DNA of 64,000 bases from an uncultured Gammaproteobacteria bacterium (GTDB lineage: Bacteria; Pseudomonadota; Gammaproteobacteria; Coxiellales; Coxiellaceae): assembly GCA_902581285.1 (NCBI GenBank), contig CACHNP010000001.1:1-64000 (forward strand), written 5' to 3'. Within the stretch, counting starts at the first letter, position 1; every line of letters begins with the position of its first letter. The notes below the pieces were generated by a model. It was not told where the DNA came from, ran no database searches, and worked only from the letters and a program-made list of their open reading frames with translations. A program made the position numbers and the translations under genes. Of this stretch, positions 1 to 8,544 are shown piece after piece.

Positions 1-912
1 ATCGCAAACATGGAATTCCATCAATTTCACCCCACTGCATTATACAACCCAGGGCATTCACCTTTTCTAATAACAGAAGCGCTAAGAGGAGAAGGGGCCA
101 CACTGGCTCTACCAGATGAACAACCGTTTATGTCGCGCTACCATGCTAGTGCCGATCTAGCACCACGCGATATAGTCGCACGAGCCATTCATCAAGAAAT
201 GACAAAAAACAACCTTGATCATATTTATTTAGACGCAAGACAAATTAATGGTGAACGCGTGAAAAAATTATTTCCGACCATTTATCAACATTGTCAAAAA
301 CATAATATCGATATATCAAAACAGCTCATACCAGTGGTACCAGCTTCTCATTATACATGCGGCGGAGTGATCACCAACCTATCAGCACAAACTGATCTCA
401 ACCACCTTTATGCAATAGGTGAAACAGCTCACACTGGCCTTCACGGGGCAAATCGCATGGCAAGTAATTCGCTACTGGAGTGCTTAGTGTTTGCTGAAAG
501 CTGCGCTAAATCAATTCAAAATGATATTAAAGTCGCTCAAAAAACAACGATGAAACATGCCATACACCGCATAAGCAAAACAACGGATGATTCTAAAGCA
601 CTCCATATTCAATCCATGATTCGCCAAGTCATGTGGAAACACGTTGGCATAGTTCGAAACGACCAAGGTTTAAATGACGCACGAAGCGAAATAAATAAAC
701 TTAAATCTGAATTCAATGCACATTTTCCAACCCCACTCACAAGCAAAGATACTATTGAAACACGCAATTTACTCGATAATGCATTCCTCACCATTCAATG
801 CGCGCTTCAACGAAAAGAAAGCCGAGGATTGCACTTCAACAGCGACCACCCAAATCAATTACAAATCAAACTTGACTCAATACATGCAATCAGCACAAAC
901 GCAAACCAGTAA
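1..912 (+). CDS. nadB: L-aspartate oxidase (NadB), C-terminal part
   Basis: This FAD enzyme oxidises L-aspartate to iminoaspartate, the first step of de novo NAD synthesis, in the cytoplasm. The frame is open from base 1, so the FAD-binding N-terminus lies outside the window; about 300 of the usual ~530 residues are present. Visible family marks are NMEFHQFHPTAL, TEALRGEGA, APRDIVARAI, HYTCGGV, and the block GLHGANRMASNSLLECLV, followed by KESRGLHF in the C-terminal helical domain. The Arg/His-rich motifs separate NadB from SdhA/FrdA. nadC lies about 14 kb away rather than adjacent, and nadA is not in the window. Identification is firm; only the missing 5' end limits it. Confidence 0.95.
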   Translation: MANMEFHQFHPTALYNPGHSPFLITEALRGEGATLALPDEQPFMSRYHASADLAPRDIVARAIHQEMTKNNLDHIYLDARQINGERVKKLFPTIYQHCQKHNIDISKQLIPVVPASHYTCGGVITNLSAQTDLNHLYAIGETAHTGLHGANRMASNSLLECLVFAESCAKSIQNDIKVAQKTTMKHAIHRISKTTDDSKALHIQSMIRQVMWKHVGIVRNDQGLNDARSEINKLKSEFNAHFPTPLTSKDTIETRNLLDNAFLTIQCALQRKESRGLHFNSDHPNQLQIKLDSIHAISTNANQ

Positions 913-1014
913 GATTATAAAAGTATTAAAGCAAGAACTATTAGCAAAATTGTGCTCACCATAAATAATGCCATTTCCCTTTAATACGAATTTCATATAT
1001 GATAGCGCGTAAAT

Positions 1015-1022
1015 AAAGGAGG
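1015..1022 (+). promoter_or_regulatory. Strong ribosome binding site deciding a GTG start
   Basis: AAAGGAGG lies 6 nt upstream of the GTG at 1029. It is among the best Shine-Dalgarno matches in the window and fixes the start of the large orphan gene, which has no ATG nearby in frame. Confidence 0.75.
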
Positions 1023-1028
1023 CCAAGA

Positions 1029-4000
1029 GTGAAAAAAGAAAACATCACAGACCTAATGCAACCATCAAACTTCGACCAAAAAACACTCGACAGCTGGAGT
1101 AATTTTCAAAAAAAACTCGATAAAAATGTCCCCAAGGACATCACACTGACGTTTCCGTTATTTTTATTACTCTACCAACTTGATAACATTGAAATCAACT
1201 CACCTTCTTCCACCTCACAAATAATCACATATGGAAAACATCACAAAATCACTTTACAACTTATTTCCAACGGCAACTTACTCGAAGACGCCCTTTTCTT
1301 TAGTATCGAAAAAAACAAAACAAAAACAAGCTCAAAAGAAAAATGGGTACTACTGGACTATAACAACCCCTATGCTTACATTGTAGATCGACTCCATTGG
1401 CTTGATGAAAATGAGATCAAACGCCACTTAGCCAAAATTAGTAATATCACCATTAAAAACAACATTCTTGGGTTCATTCAGCAGGAACTTAGCGAATCAA
1501 TTTCACAAGCAGAGAGCATCAGGGATAAGTTAGGTAAAGTTTCAACCCAAGTAAAAGAAGACTCAAAAGAAAATGGCATCTGTAAAATTTATCAATCCCA
1601 AGACTACAAATCACTCATCAAACAAGCAAAAGACATTGAAACCCAACTTCTTGATGGAAAACCGGTACATGCCGAAGCTATTATTAAGCTCAAAGAAATC
1701 AAACAGCACCTACAAGACCAATTTCTCAAGCCACTCATTAAAGCATACAAAACACCAAGACTTGAGAGCAAGCAAACAGATAAAACAAGCCTTGAATTTG
1801 ACAAAAAAACCACCGATATTTATCTGCAAATTCTTAATTACGCAGAAAACATATGCAAAGTACCTGACTACATAATTATTGACTGGCTAAATACTGAAGT
1901 AGAACAGCAAACGGATCACAATCTAAAGCTAAGCACGCAAAAGTACCTTGATCTTTTCGCCCAATCCAGACATGTTAATGCAAATATTATTAAATTCATA
2001 AACCAAATCCTCCTACCAGAAAACACACTCTTAAAAAATCCCAGCATTACAAGAGAAAAAAAAGAGAGCAGCCCCAATACAACAGCAGAACCCGCCTTAT
2101 TTTCAGAAAACAAAACTTGCAGCCCCACAAATGAAGCAAGAATAACAGAAAAAACCCCTAAAAAAATCTTATCATCACAAGAAATCATAAGAGAAATAAT
2201 AGCAAGCGAACCAGATTCAGAAAACAGAGTTATGTACCTACACTACTTAACTCAAACCTTGTCCCCTCAAGAAAACCCAATGGCTACACTTTGCTCACTC
2301 ATAAAAGAGCTACCCGAAAAAGAGGATCTAATCAGCAGTATGCTCGACCTTGAGTCACGTTACGAAGAAACTAGCATAACCTGTCAACAGATCCAATGGC
2401 TAAGACCTTGGTCGCAACTCTACTCAAGTCTTTCAGAAAAAATTATCAACATGATTACAAACTGTCAGACCATAAAAACACCATGCGAAAAAATTATTGA
2501 CGAAGAAGCACATTATATTGCGACCTTTAACAACCAAGGTTATTATATTACCATTTCCAAAAAACCACAGACAAAGATAGTAACTCATTCGGGCAAGATT
2601 ATAACGGAAGACGCAACAAAAATTGCATTCCCTCTCACACTTGCATCTAATTTTCACGATATCTCAGGTGCAGCATACGAACTTGCAAGTAACATACATG
2701 ACAACACTGAAAAACTCAAAGCACTTTATAAAAACGAGGTTTTTTTCAAAGGATTACTGCAACCACTTCAGCACATAATCGGAAGCGATCAATCAGACTT
2801 GGTTATCAATGATGTAATCGACACTTGGAACGACCTTATCAAGCCAAACACAACAAAAAAACAACATAAAAAAAGAAAGAAGAAAGCAAAGAAAAACAAT
2901 AAGGCATCATTAAAGACAATCCCCTGGTTAACAAGCCAGACTAAATTAGAAACTCAAGCCATACATGAGCTGATCAAAACTGCCTTGCCACTGAAAAAAA
3001 GGAGCGAAGCACTCAAAGAACTTCAAAGCACCACAACGTCAGGTGCAACAACTAATGTCACTGAAACTGAAACCGTATTCATGATAACTATGCAACTTTA
3101 TCGGTGTGCACGAGCATCACAGAAATTACTGGAACTAAAGCAAGCAGAAAAACCGGATTTATCGTTCATTGATACTCTAGAAATCAAAACGAGACAACCA
3201 ACTGATACCAACCTACAAAAACCCAAAGCCACCAAAATTAAACCAACAAGTCCCGCTGTCTTTCCAACACCATCTAAGCAATGCAAACGACGCAAAGCTG
3301 AAATGCAGCAAGAGCTAAAGTTGTTCAGTTCTCTTTATTTACAATCAAAAATAAGAACCGTAAAAAACACAATGGCATACACACTCATAACATACAAAAG
3401 TCAAGCACAAGAGCTTGCTAAAGCCTATGAAAAAGACGAAAAATTACTGCTTCAAAAAATACAAGAAGGCCAACAAGCCATTGAAATGTGCGAATCAGCA
3501 TTATCTGATACAAAATCACAGTTAAGCTCTGAACGTAAAAAAACAAAGGCACTCAAAGAGCAAAACCAAAAGATTTCCCACCAGCTAAAAAAGCAACAAG
3601 AAAAACTTAAAACAAACAAAACCAACCACAGTATACTTGAAAAGAAACTAAAAGAAAGAGACGCACAAAAACAATCCTTATCCGGCGCGAAAAAAAAGGT
3701 AGAACAAACTCTTAAACAGTTTCGCCAAGAGAACGCTTGCCTTAAAAACAACCTGACCAAGGAAAAACAAAAAAATCAGAGCCAATCAAAAGCACTAGCA
3801 GATTTAAAAACTGAAATAAAAAACGCGTCTAAAAACCACTCAACGCTTCAAACAGAAAACAAAGATCTAGAACATAAAATAAACGCATTAAAAAAAGAAA
3901 TAGAAACACTAAAACAAAATAAAATAAATAGCTCAAAACAAAGACCAACGCAATCACAAAGCACGCAAGCCGAGCTTATTACGGTAATACCTGCCCCGTA

Positions 4001-4178
4001 TTTTAATGCCCCCTGGCTGACATCACCCACACCAAACAACCATCCATACCCACCCCAACCAATGTACCCCGGGCAGCCATATCCGCCCCATTTTTTTCAT
4101 CCTCAATTTTTCCAGCCTCATACCCCATACCTAAACCAACCACATTTCAACCAGGCTGAACATCATACGTCCCCATGA
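1029..4178 (+). CDS. Large orphan protein with lysine-rich patch, coiled coil and proline-rich tail
   Basis: The 1049-residue product is not recognised from any family. It starts at GTG behind a strong ribosome binding site. Residues 1-600 look mixed-helical and polar. A basic patch around residues 609-627 (KKQHKKRKKKAKKNNK) resembles a eukaryotic nuclear localisation signal. Residues about 780-966 form a long Lys/Glu/Gln-rich coiled coil. The last ~60 residues are rich in Pro, Tyr, His, Phe and Asn (for example YPPQPMYPGQPYPPHF). There is no signal peptide or membrane segment. The gene stands alone between nadB and a ygfX-like gene and ends before a perfect hairpin. The composition would fit a protein injected into a host cell, but that is inference; a cytoskeletal or structural role is equally possible. 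Confidence 0.7.
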   Translation: MKKENITDLMQPSNFDQKTLDSWSNFQKKLDKNVPKDITLTFPLFLLLYQLDNIEINSPSSTSQIITYGKHHKITLQLISNGNLLEDALFFSIEKNKTKTSSKEKWVLLDYNNPYAYIVDRLHWLDENEIKRHLAKISNITIKNNILGFIQQELSESISQAESIRDKLGKVSTQVKEDSKENGICKIYQSQDYKSLIKQAKDIETQLLDGKPVHAEAIIKLKEIKQHLQDQFLKPLIKAYKTPRLESKQTDKTSLEFDKKTTDIYLQILNYAENICKVPDYIIIDWLNTEVEQQTDHNLKLSTQKYLDLFAQSRHVNANIIKFINQILLPENTLLKNPSITREKKESSPNTTAEPALFSENKTCSPTNEARITEKTPKKILSSQEIIREIIASEPDSENRVMYLHYLTQTLSPQENPMATLCSLIKELPEKEDLISSMLDLESRYEETSITCQQIQWLRPWSQLYSSLSEKIINMITNCQTIKTPCEKIIDEEAHYIATFNNQGYYITISKKPQTKIVTHSGKIITEDATKIAFPLTLASNFHDISGAAYELASNIHDNTEKLKALYKNEVFFKGLLQPLQHIIGSDQSDLVINDVIDTWNDLIKPNTTKKQHKKRKKKAKKNNKASLKTIPWLTSQTKLETQAIHELIKTALPLKKRSEALKELQSTTTSGATTNVTETETVFMITMQLYRCARASQKLLELKQAEKPDLSFIDTLEIKTRQPTDTNLQKPKATKIKPTSPAVFPTPSKQCKRRKAEMQQELKLFSSLYLQSKIRTVKNTMAYTLITYKSQAQELAKAYEKDEKLLLQKIQEGQQAIEMCESALSDTKSQLSSERKKTKALKEQNQKISHQLKKQQEKLKTNKTNHSILEKKLKERDAQKQSLSGAKKKVEQTLKQFRQENACLKNNLTKEKQKNQSQSKALADLKTEIKNASKNHSTLQTENKDLEHKINALKKEIETLKQNKINSSKQRPTQSQSTQAELITVIPAPYFNAPWLTSPTPNNHPYPPQPMYPGQPYPPHFFHPQFFQPHTPYLNQPHFNQAEHHTSP

Positions 4179-4203
4179 AATCACTATCGACTAACTCGAT
4201 AAG

Positions 4204-4233
4204 GCGGGTTATGCTTTCAACAGCATAACCCGC
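4204..4233. terminator. Perfect 12-bp inverted repeat, probable terminator hairpin
   Basis: GCGGGTTATGCT and its exact reverse complement are separated by 6 nt. It lies 26 nt after the stop of the large orphan gene and about 80 nt past the convergent ygfX-like gene. Neither side has a T-tract, so it may act as an mRNA-end stabiliser rather than a classical intrinsic terminator. Confidence 0.5.
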
Positions 4234-4313
4234 GTCAAAATTACCTACAACCCACCTTAAAATACCAACCACATCATTATCAAACCGTGAGCACCAAATC
4301 CCAAACATTACCT

Positions 4314-4733
4314 TTACGACGCTCTCATCTCATATGATTGCGTTCTGAGTATAAACCTAAGACGACGCTGACAATAGCTTTCAAAAATACCACCGACTAG
4401 AATAGCCACATGACCACGATTATTCTCATCAACAAAATGTAAAATCAATAAATAACGAGTCACAACACTAGTCGGACAAAGGGTCACTTTGATCTTTCTT
4501 TCACCGCCAACCAACTCCCATTCCAACTTGTCCACATGGGCAATATAACCTACCGTGAATTTAGGCGATCGCCAAAGAAAAAAAAAATTAAACAGAAGAA
4601 GGATAACAGCCCCACATTGAAACAACAAAGCAACATGACTTTGCAAGACACATTGAACACTGACCAGTGTGCTTAGCGAAAAAAAAAACCGAAACACCGT
4701 CAATGAAGTAACGGCAAAAAAATCATCATCCAT
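4314..4733 (-). CDS. YgfX/CptA-like small membrane protein
   Basis: This 139-residue protein has two hydrophobic segments near the N-terminus (about residues 13-33 and 38-54), then a soluble domain. The layout matches YgfX: a hydrophobic pair, LEWEL, a short beta region, and a C-terminal basic RRLRFILR helix. In enterobacteria YgfX/CptA is the membrane partner of SdhE and was described as affecting the cytoskeleton. The usual sdhE partner is not beside it here. Proximity to nadB fits the sdhE-ygfX-nadB neighbourhood common in gammaproteobacteria. It lies 32 bp downstream of sixA on the same strand, so the two may be co-transcribed. No good ribosome binding site precedes the ATG. The family call rests on layout, not on a clear motif. 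Confidence 0.5.
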   Translation of the reverse strand: MDDDFFAVTSLTVFRFFFSLSTLVSVQCVLQSHVALLFQCGAVILLLFNFFFLWRSPKFTVGYIAHVDKLEWELVGGERKIKVTLCPTSVVTRYLLILHFVDENNRGHVAILVGGIFESYCQRRLRFILRTQSYEMRAS

Positions 4734-4765
4734 GATAACAGCTCAATAATACAAAGGCATTAAGA

Positions 4766-5236
4766 CTACGGTTTATGAATCCAATCAATCATCCAGTGAC
4801 CATCAGGATGATAAGTCAAACAAACCATGGTGCCTGGAACGTAATTCAAAATTCGCGCTTTTTCTGTCTCTTCCTCATTCATGTATTCCATGATTAACAG
4901 TTGCACCAACTTGGACATGTACGGCATGTGACCAACCAATGCGGTATCTTCAGTCCAGGTTTTTATACGCTGGACCACTGATAACACTTCCGCACTTTCG
5001 TCTAACAACGCCCCGTCTTCAATCAGCTGAACACCCTCAAAAGAAGATGCTAAAATTTCCGCAGTCTGCTTTGCCCTGTTAATTCCACTGTGCACAATTC
5101 GCGGTATCTTAATCTCTTTTTGCTGAAGATAGTGAGCTAGCGCATTAGCATCGCTCAAACCTTTTTCTGACAACGGCCGCTCCGGATCAACCACAGAGGT
5201 CAATGCTTCACAGTGCCTTATACAATATAGTTTCAT
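4766..5236 (-). CDS. sixA: Phosphohistidine phosphatase SixA
   Basis: SixA is a small histidine phosphatase that removes phosphate from phosphohistidine on phosphotransfer proteins. The N-terminal catalytic motif reads KLYCIRHCEA (the RHG position is RHC, as is common in SixA), followed by RPLSEKG, SGINRAKQTAEIL and the second catalytic His in LVGHMPYMS. At 156 residues it matches the family. The ATG at 5236 is chosen over an in-frame codon 13 residues upstream because the phosphatase fold begins immediately with MKLYCIRH. It is followed on the same strand by the ygfX-like gene. Confidence 0.88.
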   Translation of the reverse strand: MKLYCIRHCEALTSVVDPERPLSEKGLSDANALAHYLQQKEIKIPRIVHSGINRAKQTAEILASSFEGVQLIEDGALLDESAEVLSVVQRIKTWTEDTALVGHMPYMSKLVQLLIMEYMNEEETEKARILNYVPGTMVCLTYHPDGHWMIDWIHKP

Positions 5237-5400
5237 ACAAAATTCTCTCTTCAATTGCGCCACAAGACCATTCAATCATAAATCAAAGTATGATTGTATA
5301 CCGGAACAGAGATAAAACAAACAGTCATGGCGATATTTTGTTCATAAAAAAACCAGATAGTAGGTAGGGAAGTAACCTCTTAAAAAAATAATCGAGAAAA

Positions 5401-5476
5401 TGGCATCCCCAAGGGGAGTCGAACCCCTGTTGCCAGGATGAAAACCTGGAGTCCTAGGCCTCTAGACGATGGGGAC
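5401..5476 (-). tRNA. tRNA-Glu (anticodon TTC), copy 1
   Basis: A 76-nt cloverleaf whose anticodon loop TTTTCAT gives TTC, with encoded 3' CCA. The acceptor stem is GTCCCCA paired with TGGGGAT, and the discriminator base is G, like typical bacterial tRNA-Glu. It is the last of three tRNA genes downstream of gltX, the synthetase that charges it. Confidence 0.95.
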
Positions 5477-5528
5477 ATCAGGAGTGACTTAAAACAAATT
5501 TAGCACAACCATAATTGCGTAAAAAAAA

Positions 5529-5604
5529 TGGTACGCCCAAGGGGAGTCGAACCCCTGTTGCCAGGATGAAAACCTGGAGTCCTAGGCCTCTAGACGATGG
5601 GCGC
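5529..5604 (-). tRNA. tRNA-Glu (anticodon TTC), copy 2
   Basis: This copy is identical to the neighbouring tRNA-Glu through the D, anticodon and T arms but has a different acceptor stem, GCGCCCA paired with TGGGCGT. Positions 2-71 and 3-70 are changed on both sides so that pairing is kept. The discriminator is A instead of G. The 3' CCA is encoded. Confidence 0.95.
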
Positions 5605-5675
5605 ATCTAAGTCCGACAAATATAGTAAATTCAATTTCTGATGTCCAGAATTAAATGAACTATTTTCGTCTAAAA

Positions 5676-5748
<73 letters not shown>

Positions 5749-5758
5749 GTAATGCCAA

Positions 5759-5787
5759 ATTCTAGGGACCAAACAGAGCCATGTCAA
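5759..5787 (-). promoter_or_regulatory. Sigma-70 promoter of the tRNA-Ala/Glu/Glu cluster
   Basis: TTGACA and TAGAAT are separated by exactly 17 bp, and the -10 box ends about 10 nt before the tRNA-Ala 5' end. This is the closest match to the sigma-70 consensus in the window. It lets the tRNAs be expressed independently of gltX, which ends at 5818. Confidence 0.8.
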
Positions 5788-5817
5788 GCACTTATGAAAA
5801 AACCAACCAAAGCGATG

Positions 5818-7227
5818 CTATTGAATAAAGTCAATTGCTTTCTGCAATCGTCTAAGAACTTTATCACGCCCCAAGTGAAATAAAGTTTGATCCAGCGGCG
5901 GGGAAACCGCACCCCCAGTTAAAGCCACTCTCAGCGGCTGAGCGACTTTACCTAACTTCATTTGCCGCTGCTCTGACACGGCTAAAATGACGTTATGTAG
6001 CGGGCCAGCTTGCCAAGCTTCCTGCTCCGAAAATCGCTGTAACAAGTCCACCAACACCGATTTTGCTTCGCCCTTGAAATTCTTTCTGGCCGCTTTTTCG
6101 TCAAAACATTGATAATCCTGAAAAAAATACACACTTTTATCAACCACTTCAAGCAAGGTTTCACAACGCTCGCACTGCATAGAAATAATGGCAGCCAAAC
6201 TAGGCCCCGCTGTAATATCAATGCCTTTTTCAGAAAAAAGACGCTCGAGAGCCGGTATAAGCTGATCATTCGATGCAATATTCATGTAGTGCTTATTTAA
6301 CGAATGTAACTTCTGCGGGTTAAAAGTAGCAGAAGATTTGTTCGCGGAATCAAAGTTAAACAAGGCAACCATCTCATCCATGGAAAAAACTTCCTGATCA
6401 CCATGAGACCAGCCTAATCGCACTAAATAGTTTAACAACGCTTGCGGCAGGATGCCCTCATCTCGATATTGCATCACACTCACAGCACCATGTCTCTTTG
6501 ACAAACGTTTGCCATCATGGCCTAAAATCATAGGGACATGCGCAAAATGCGGGATATCATAATTCAACGCTTTAAATAAATTAATCTGACGATGCGTATT
6601 ATTAATGTGATCGTCCCCACGAATAACATGGGTAATATTCATATCCGCATCATCAACCACAACAGTAAAATTATAGGTCGGAGTTCCATCTGAGCGAACC
6701 AAAATCAAATCGTCAAGCTGCGCATTCGAGACCGTAATAGGACCACGAACCAGATCCGTAAAAGTCACCTCGCCTTCCTTGGGATTTTTAAACCGAATCA
6801 CGTATTCGCCTTCGTTATCAGCAGTATTTCGGTCACGACAATAACCATCGTAACCCAGCTTCTCGTTATTTGCTTTTTGCTGTTCACGCAAATTCGCCAA
6901 CCTCTCCTTCGTGCAATAACATTTGTACGCCAAGCCAGATTCAAGCAACTGGTTTGCCAACTCAAGATAACGATCAAAGCGCTTTGTTTGATAAAAAGGC
7001 CCCTCATCGCACTCCAACCCAAGCCAAGCCATACCATCTAAAATAACTTGCACGGACTCATCCGTCGATCGCTCACGATCCGTATCTTCGATACGCAAAA
7101 TAAAATCACCACCATGGTGACGTGCGAATAAATAACTAAACAACGCTGTTCGCGCCCCTCCGACGTGCAAATAACCCGTTGGTGACGGGGCAAAACGGGT
7201 ACGGACTTTTTTTATTTTATCTGTCAT
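5818..7227 (-). CDS. gltX: Glutamyl-tRNA synthetase
   Basis: This class I aminoacyl-tRNA synthetase charges tRNA-Glu with glutamate, for protein synthesis and, through HemA, for haem. The HIGH motif appears as LHVGG at residues 20-24 after RFAPSPTG, and the KMSKS motif as KRLSKRHG near residue 238. The length of 469 residues is normal for the bacterial enzyme. The ATG is preceded by AGAGG. Two tRNA-Glu genes lie directly downstream on the same strand. hemA is also in the window, so both consumers of glutamyl-tRNA are visible. A strong promoter about 185 bp upstream implies a long leader that holds a small ORF. Confidence 0.97.
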   Translation of the reverse strand: MTDKIKKVRTRFAPSPTGYLHVGGARTALFSYLFARHHGGDFILRIEDTDRERSTDESVQVILDGMAWLGLECDEGPFYQTKRFDRYLELANQLLESGLAYKCYCTKERLANLREQQKANNEKLGYDGYCRDRNTADNEGEYVIRFKNPKEGEVTFTDLVRGPITVSNAQLDDLILVRSDGTPTYNFTVVVDDADMNITHVIRGDDHINNTHRQINLFKALNYDIPHFAHVPMILGHDGKRLSKRHGAVSVMQYRDEGILPQALLNYLVRLGWSHGDQEVFSMDEMVALFNFDSANKSSATFNPQKLHSLNKHYMNIASNDQLIPALERLFSEKGIDITAGPSLAAIISMQCERCETLLEVVDKSVYFFQDYQCFDEKAARKNFKGEAKSVLVDLLQRFSEQEAWQAGPLHNVILAVSEQRQMKLGKVAQPLRVALTGGAVSPPLDQTLFHLGRDKVLRRLQKAIDFIQ

Positions 7228-7263
7228 AACTGCCTCTTTTTTGATTCGACTTGCCTACATGAC

Positions 7264-7386
7264 TCAAGGCAGAAGTTTGATTATTTTATTTGCAAATACC
7301 GATGCAGCACCATTGCTATCACAGTAAACAACCGCCTCATAAATAAAGCAGTCAAGAGTCCGCCCTAAAAATACTGATGCATGCAT
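7264..7386 (-). CDS. Candidate small protein or upstream ORF in the gltX leader
   Basis: A 40-codon ORF runs from ATG (7386) to TGA (7264) on the same strand as gltX, starting about 19 nt after the predicted transcription start and ending 36 bp before the gltX start. Its product has a sensible amino-acid mix (it contains GRTLDCFIYEAVVYCDSNG and ends FANKIIKLLP) rather than the low-complexity run expected of chance AT-rich DNA. The ribosome binding site is weak (AGAG). It could be a real small protein, a regulatory leader peptide for gltX, or chance. I do not recognise it. Confidence 0.35.
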   Translation of the reverse strand: MHASVFLGRTLDCFIYEAVVYCDSNGAASVFANKIIKLLP

Positions 7387-7411
7387 AGCGCTCTAAATTA
7401 TCCAAGAAACG

Positions 7412-7439
7412 ATTATAGTAAAGTTGATCAAATATGCAA
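7412..7439 (-). promoter_or_regulatory. gltX: Sigma-70 promoter for the gltX transcript
   Basis: TTGCAT and a perfect TATAAT are separated by 16 bp on the minus strand. The predicted transcription start near 7405 leaves a leader of about 178 nt before gltX, containing the 40-codon ORF at 7264-7386. Confidence 0.6.
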
Positions 7440-7506
7440 GCCAGACAAAAAAGCTTAAAAAATGCCACCATGGCAGACAACGCCAAACGCCCAAGTCGGG
7501 AAAACA

Positions 7507-8454
7507 TCATTTTCGAAGCTGAACCGTGGCCACAGAGTGATCGGCCTTTTTGTTTAAAATCAAATTAGAGCGATCTTTGAACGGCAAGATATTCTCATGC
7601 AAGTTCACCGCATTGATAGTGTCCCAGGTTGTCTCAGCAAAGCTCAACACATCCTGTTCCGACATCTTCGTCAAATAATGAAAATAGGCTGAAGGATCCA
7701 TAAAAGGACCTGAACGAAACTGCATCACGCGATCAATGTACCACTGCCGAATATCATCCTCATCTGCATGCACAAAAATATTCCAATCAATGAAATCCGA
7801 GACAAAAGCGGGTACTTGCATCCCGCCAACCGAACCGGTTCGAAGGATATTTAAGCCTTCAACAATTACTATATCCGGGCTGGACACCTCCTGCCATTGG
7901 TCAGGAACAACATCGTAACTCGCATGCGAGTAAACAGGGACACGCAAACCATCGCAGCCTGATTTTAATTGATACAAAAAGCGCAGCAGCATATCAATAT
8001 GATAACTCTCTGGGAAGCCCTTCCTGTTCATTAAATTCACAGACTCAAGCTCCTGCGTCGACATCAGGAAACCATCGGTCGTCACAAGATCAACCTTACG
8101 CCCTCCAGTCGACAACAGTTTCACCAGTAGCCGAGCAATGGTGCTTTTACCAACAGCAACACTACCAGAAACCCCAATAACAAAAGGCACTTTTTTCTCT
8201 TTAATATCCAGAAAGCGCTGTTTAGTGGTATAAAGTAAAGAAGACTGGTCATTTAGTAACAACAAAAATCGGGCTAAAGGCAGATACACTTCTTCAACTT
8301 CACCGATAGAAATGGGATCATTTACGCCTCTCAGAGCGTTCAGCTCAGCCTGGGACAAGTGTAATGTTTGCTCACCTTTATAGCGAGCCCATTCATCACG
8401 ACAAAAACGAAAGTAAATGTCAATATACTGCCTGTCATTTTGGTTTAAAAGCAT
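7507..8454 (-). CDS. coaA: Pantothenate kinase, type I (CoaA)
   Basis: CoaA phosphorylates pantothenate using ATP, the first and controlling step of coenzyme A synthesis. The P-loop is GVSGSVAVGKS at residues 94-104, followed by VTTDGF, PESYH, the substrate-site block PVYSH.SYD and VIVEGLN. The length of 315 residues matches E. coli CoaA. The ATG is preceded by GGGATATTAAT. Being type I, it is probably subject to feedback inhibition by CoA, as is known for the family. It is divergent from tamA across 90 bp. Confidence 0.96.
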   Translation of the reverse strand: MLLNQNDRQYIDIYFRFCRDEWARYKGEQTLHLSQAELNALRGVNDPISIGEVEEVYLPLARFLLLLNDQSSLLYTTKQRFLDIKEKKVPFVIGVSGSVAVGKSTIARLLVKLLSTGGRKVDLVTTDGFLMSTQELESVNLMNRKGFPESYHIDMLLRFLYQLKSGCDGLRVPVYSHASYDVVPDQWQEVSSPDIVIVEGLNILRTGSVGGMQVPAFVSDFIDWNIFVHADEDDIRQWYIDRVMQFRSGPFMDPSAYFHYLTKMSEQDVLSFAETTWDTINAVNLHENILPFKDRSNLILNKKADHSVATVQLRK

Positions 8455-8508
8455 ATTAATATCCCTACTGTCTTTTCACTAACATAATGATATAGAATTA
8501 AAATAATT

Positions 8509-8538
8509 TTACCAGTACGCGCCGTATTATCATATAAT
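8509..8538 (+). promoter_or_regulatory. tamA: Promoter placing the tamA transcript start at its ATG
   Basis: TTACCA and a perfect TATAAT (8533-8538) are separated by 18 bp. The expected transcription start, about 7 nt past the -10 box, falls on the tamA ATG at 8545. No Shine-Dalgarno sequence precedes that ATG. Confidence 0.45.
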
Positions 8539-8544
8539 ACTGAG

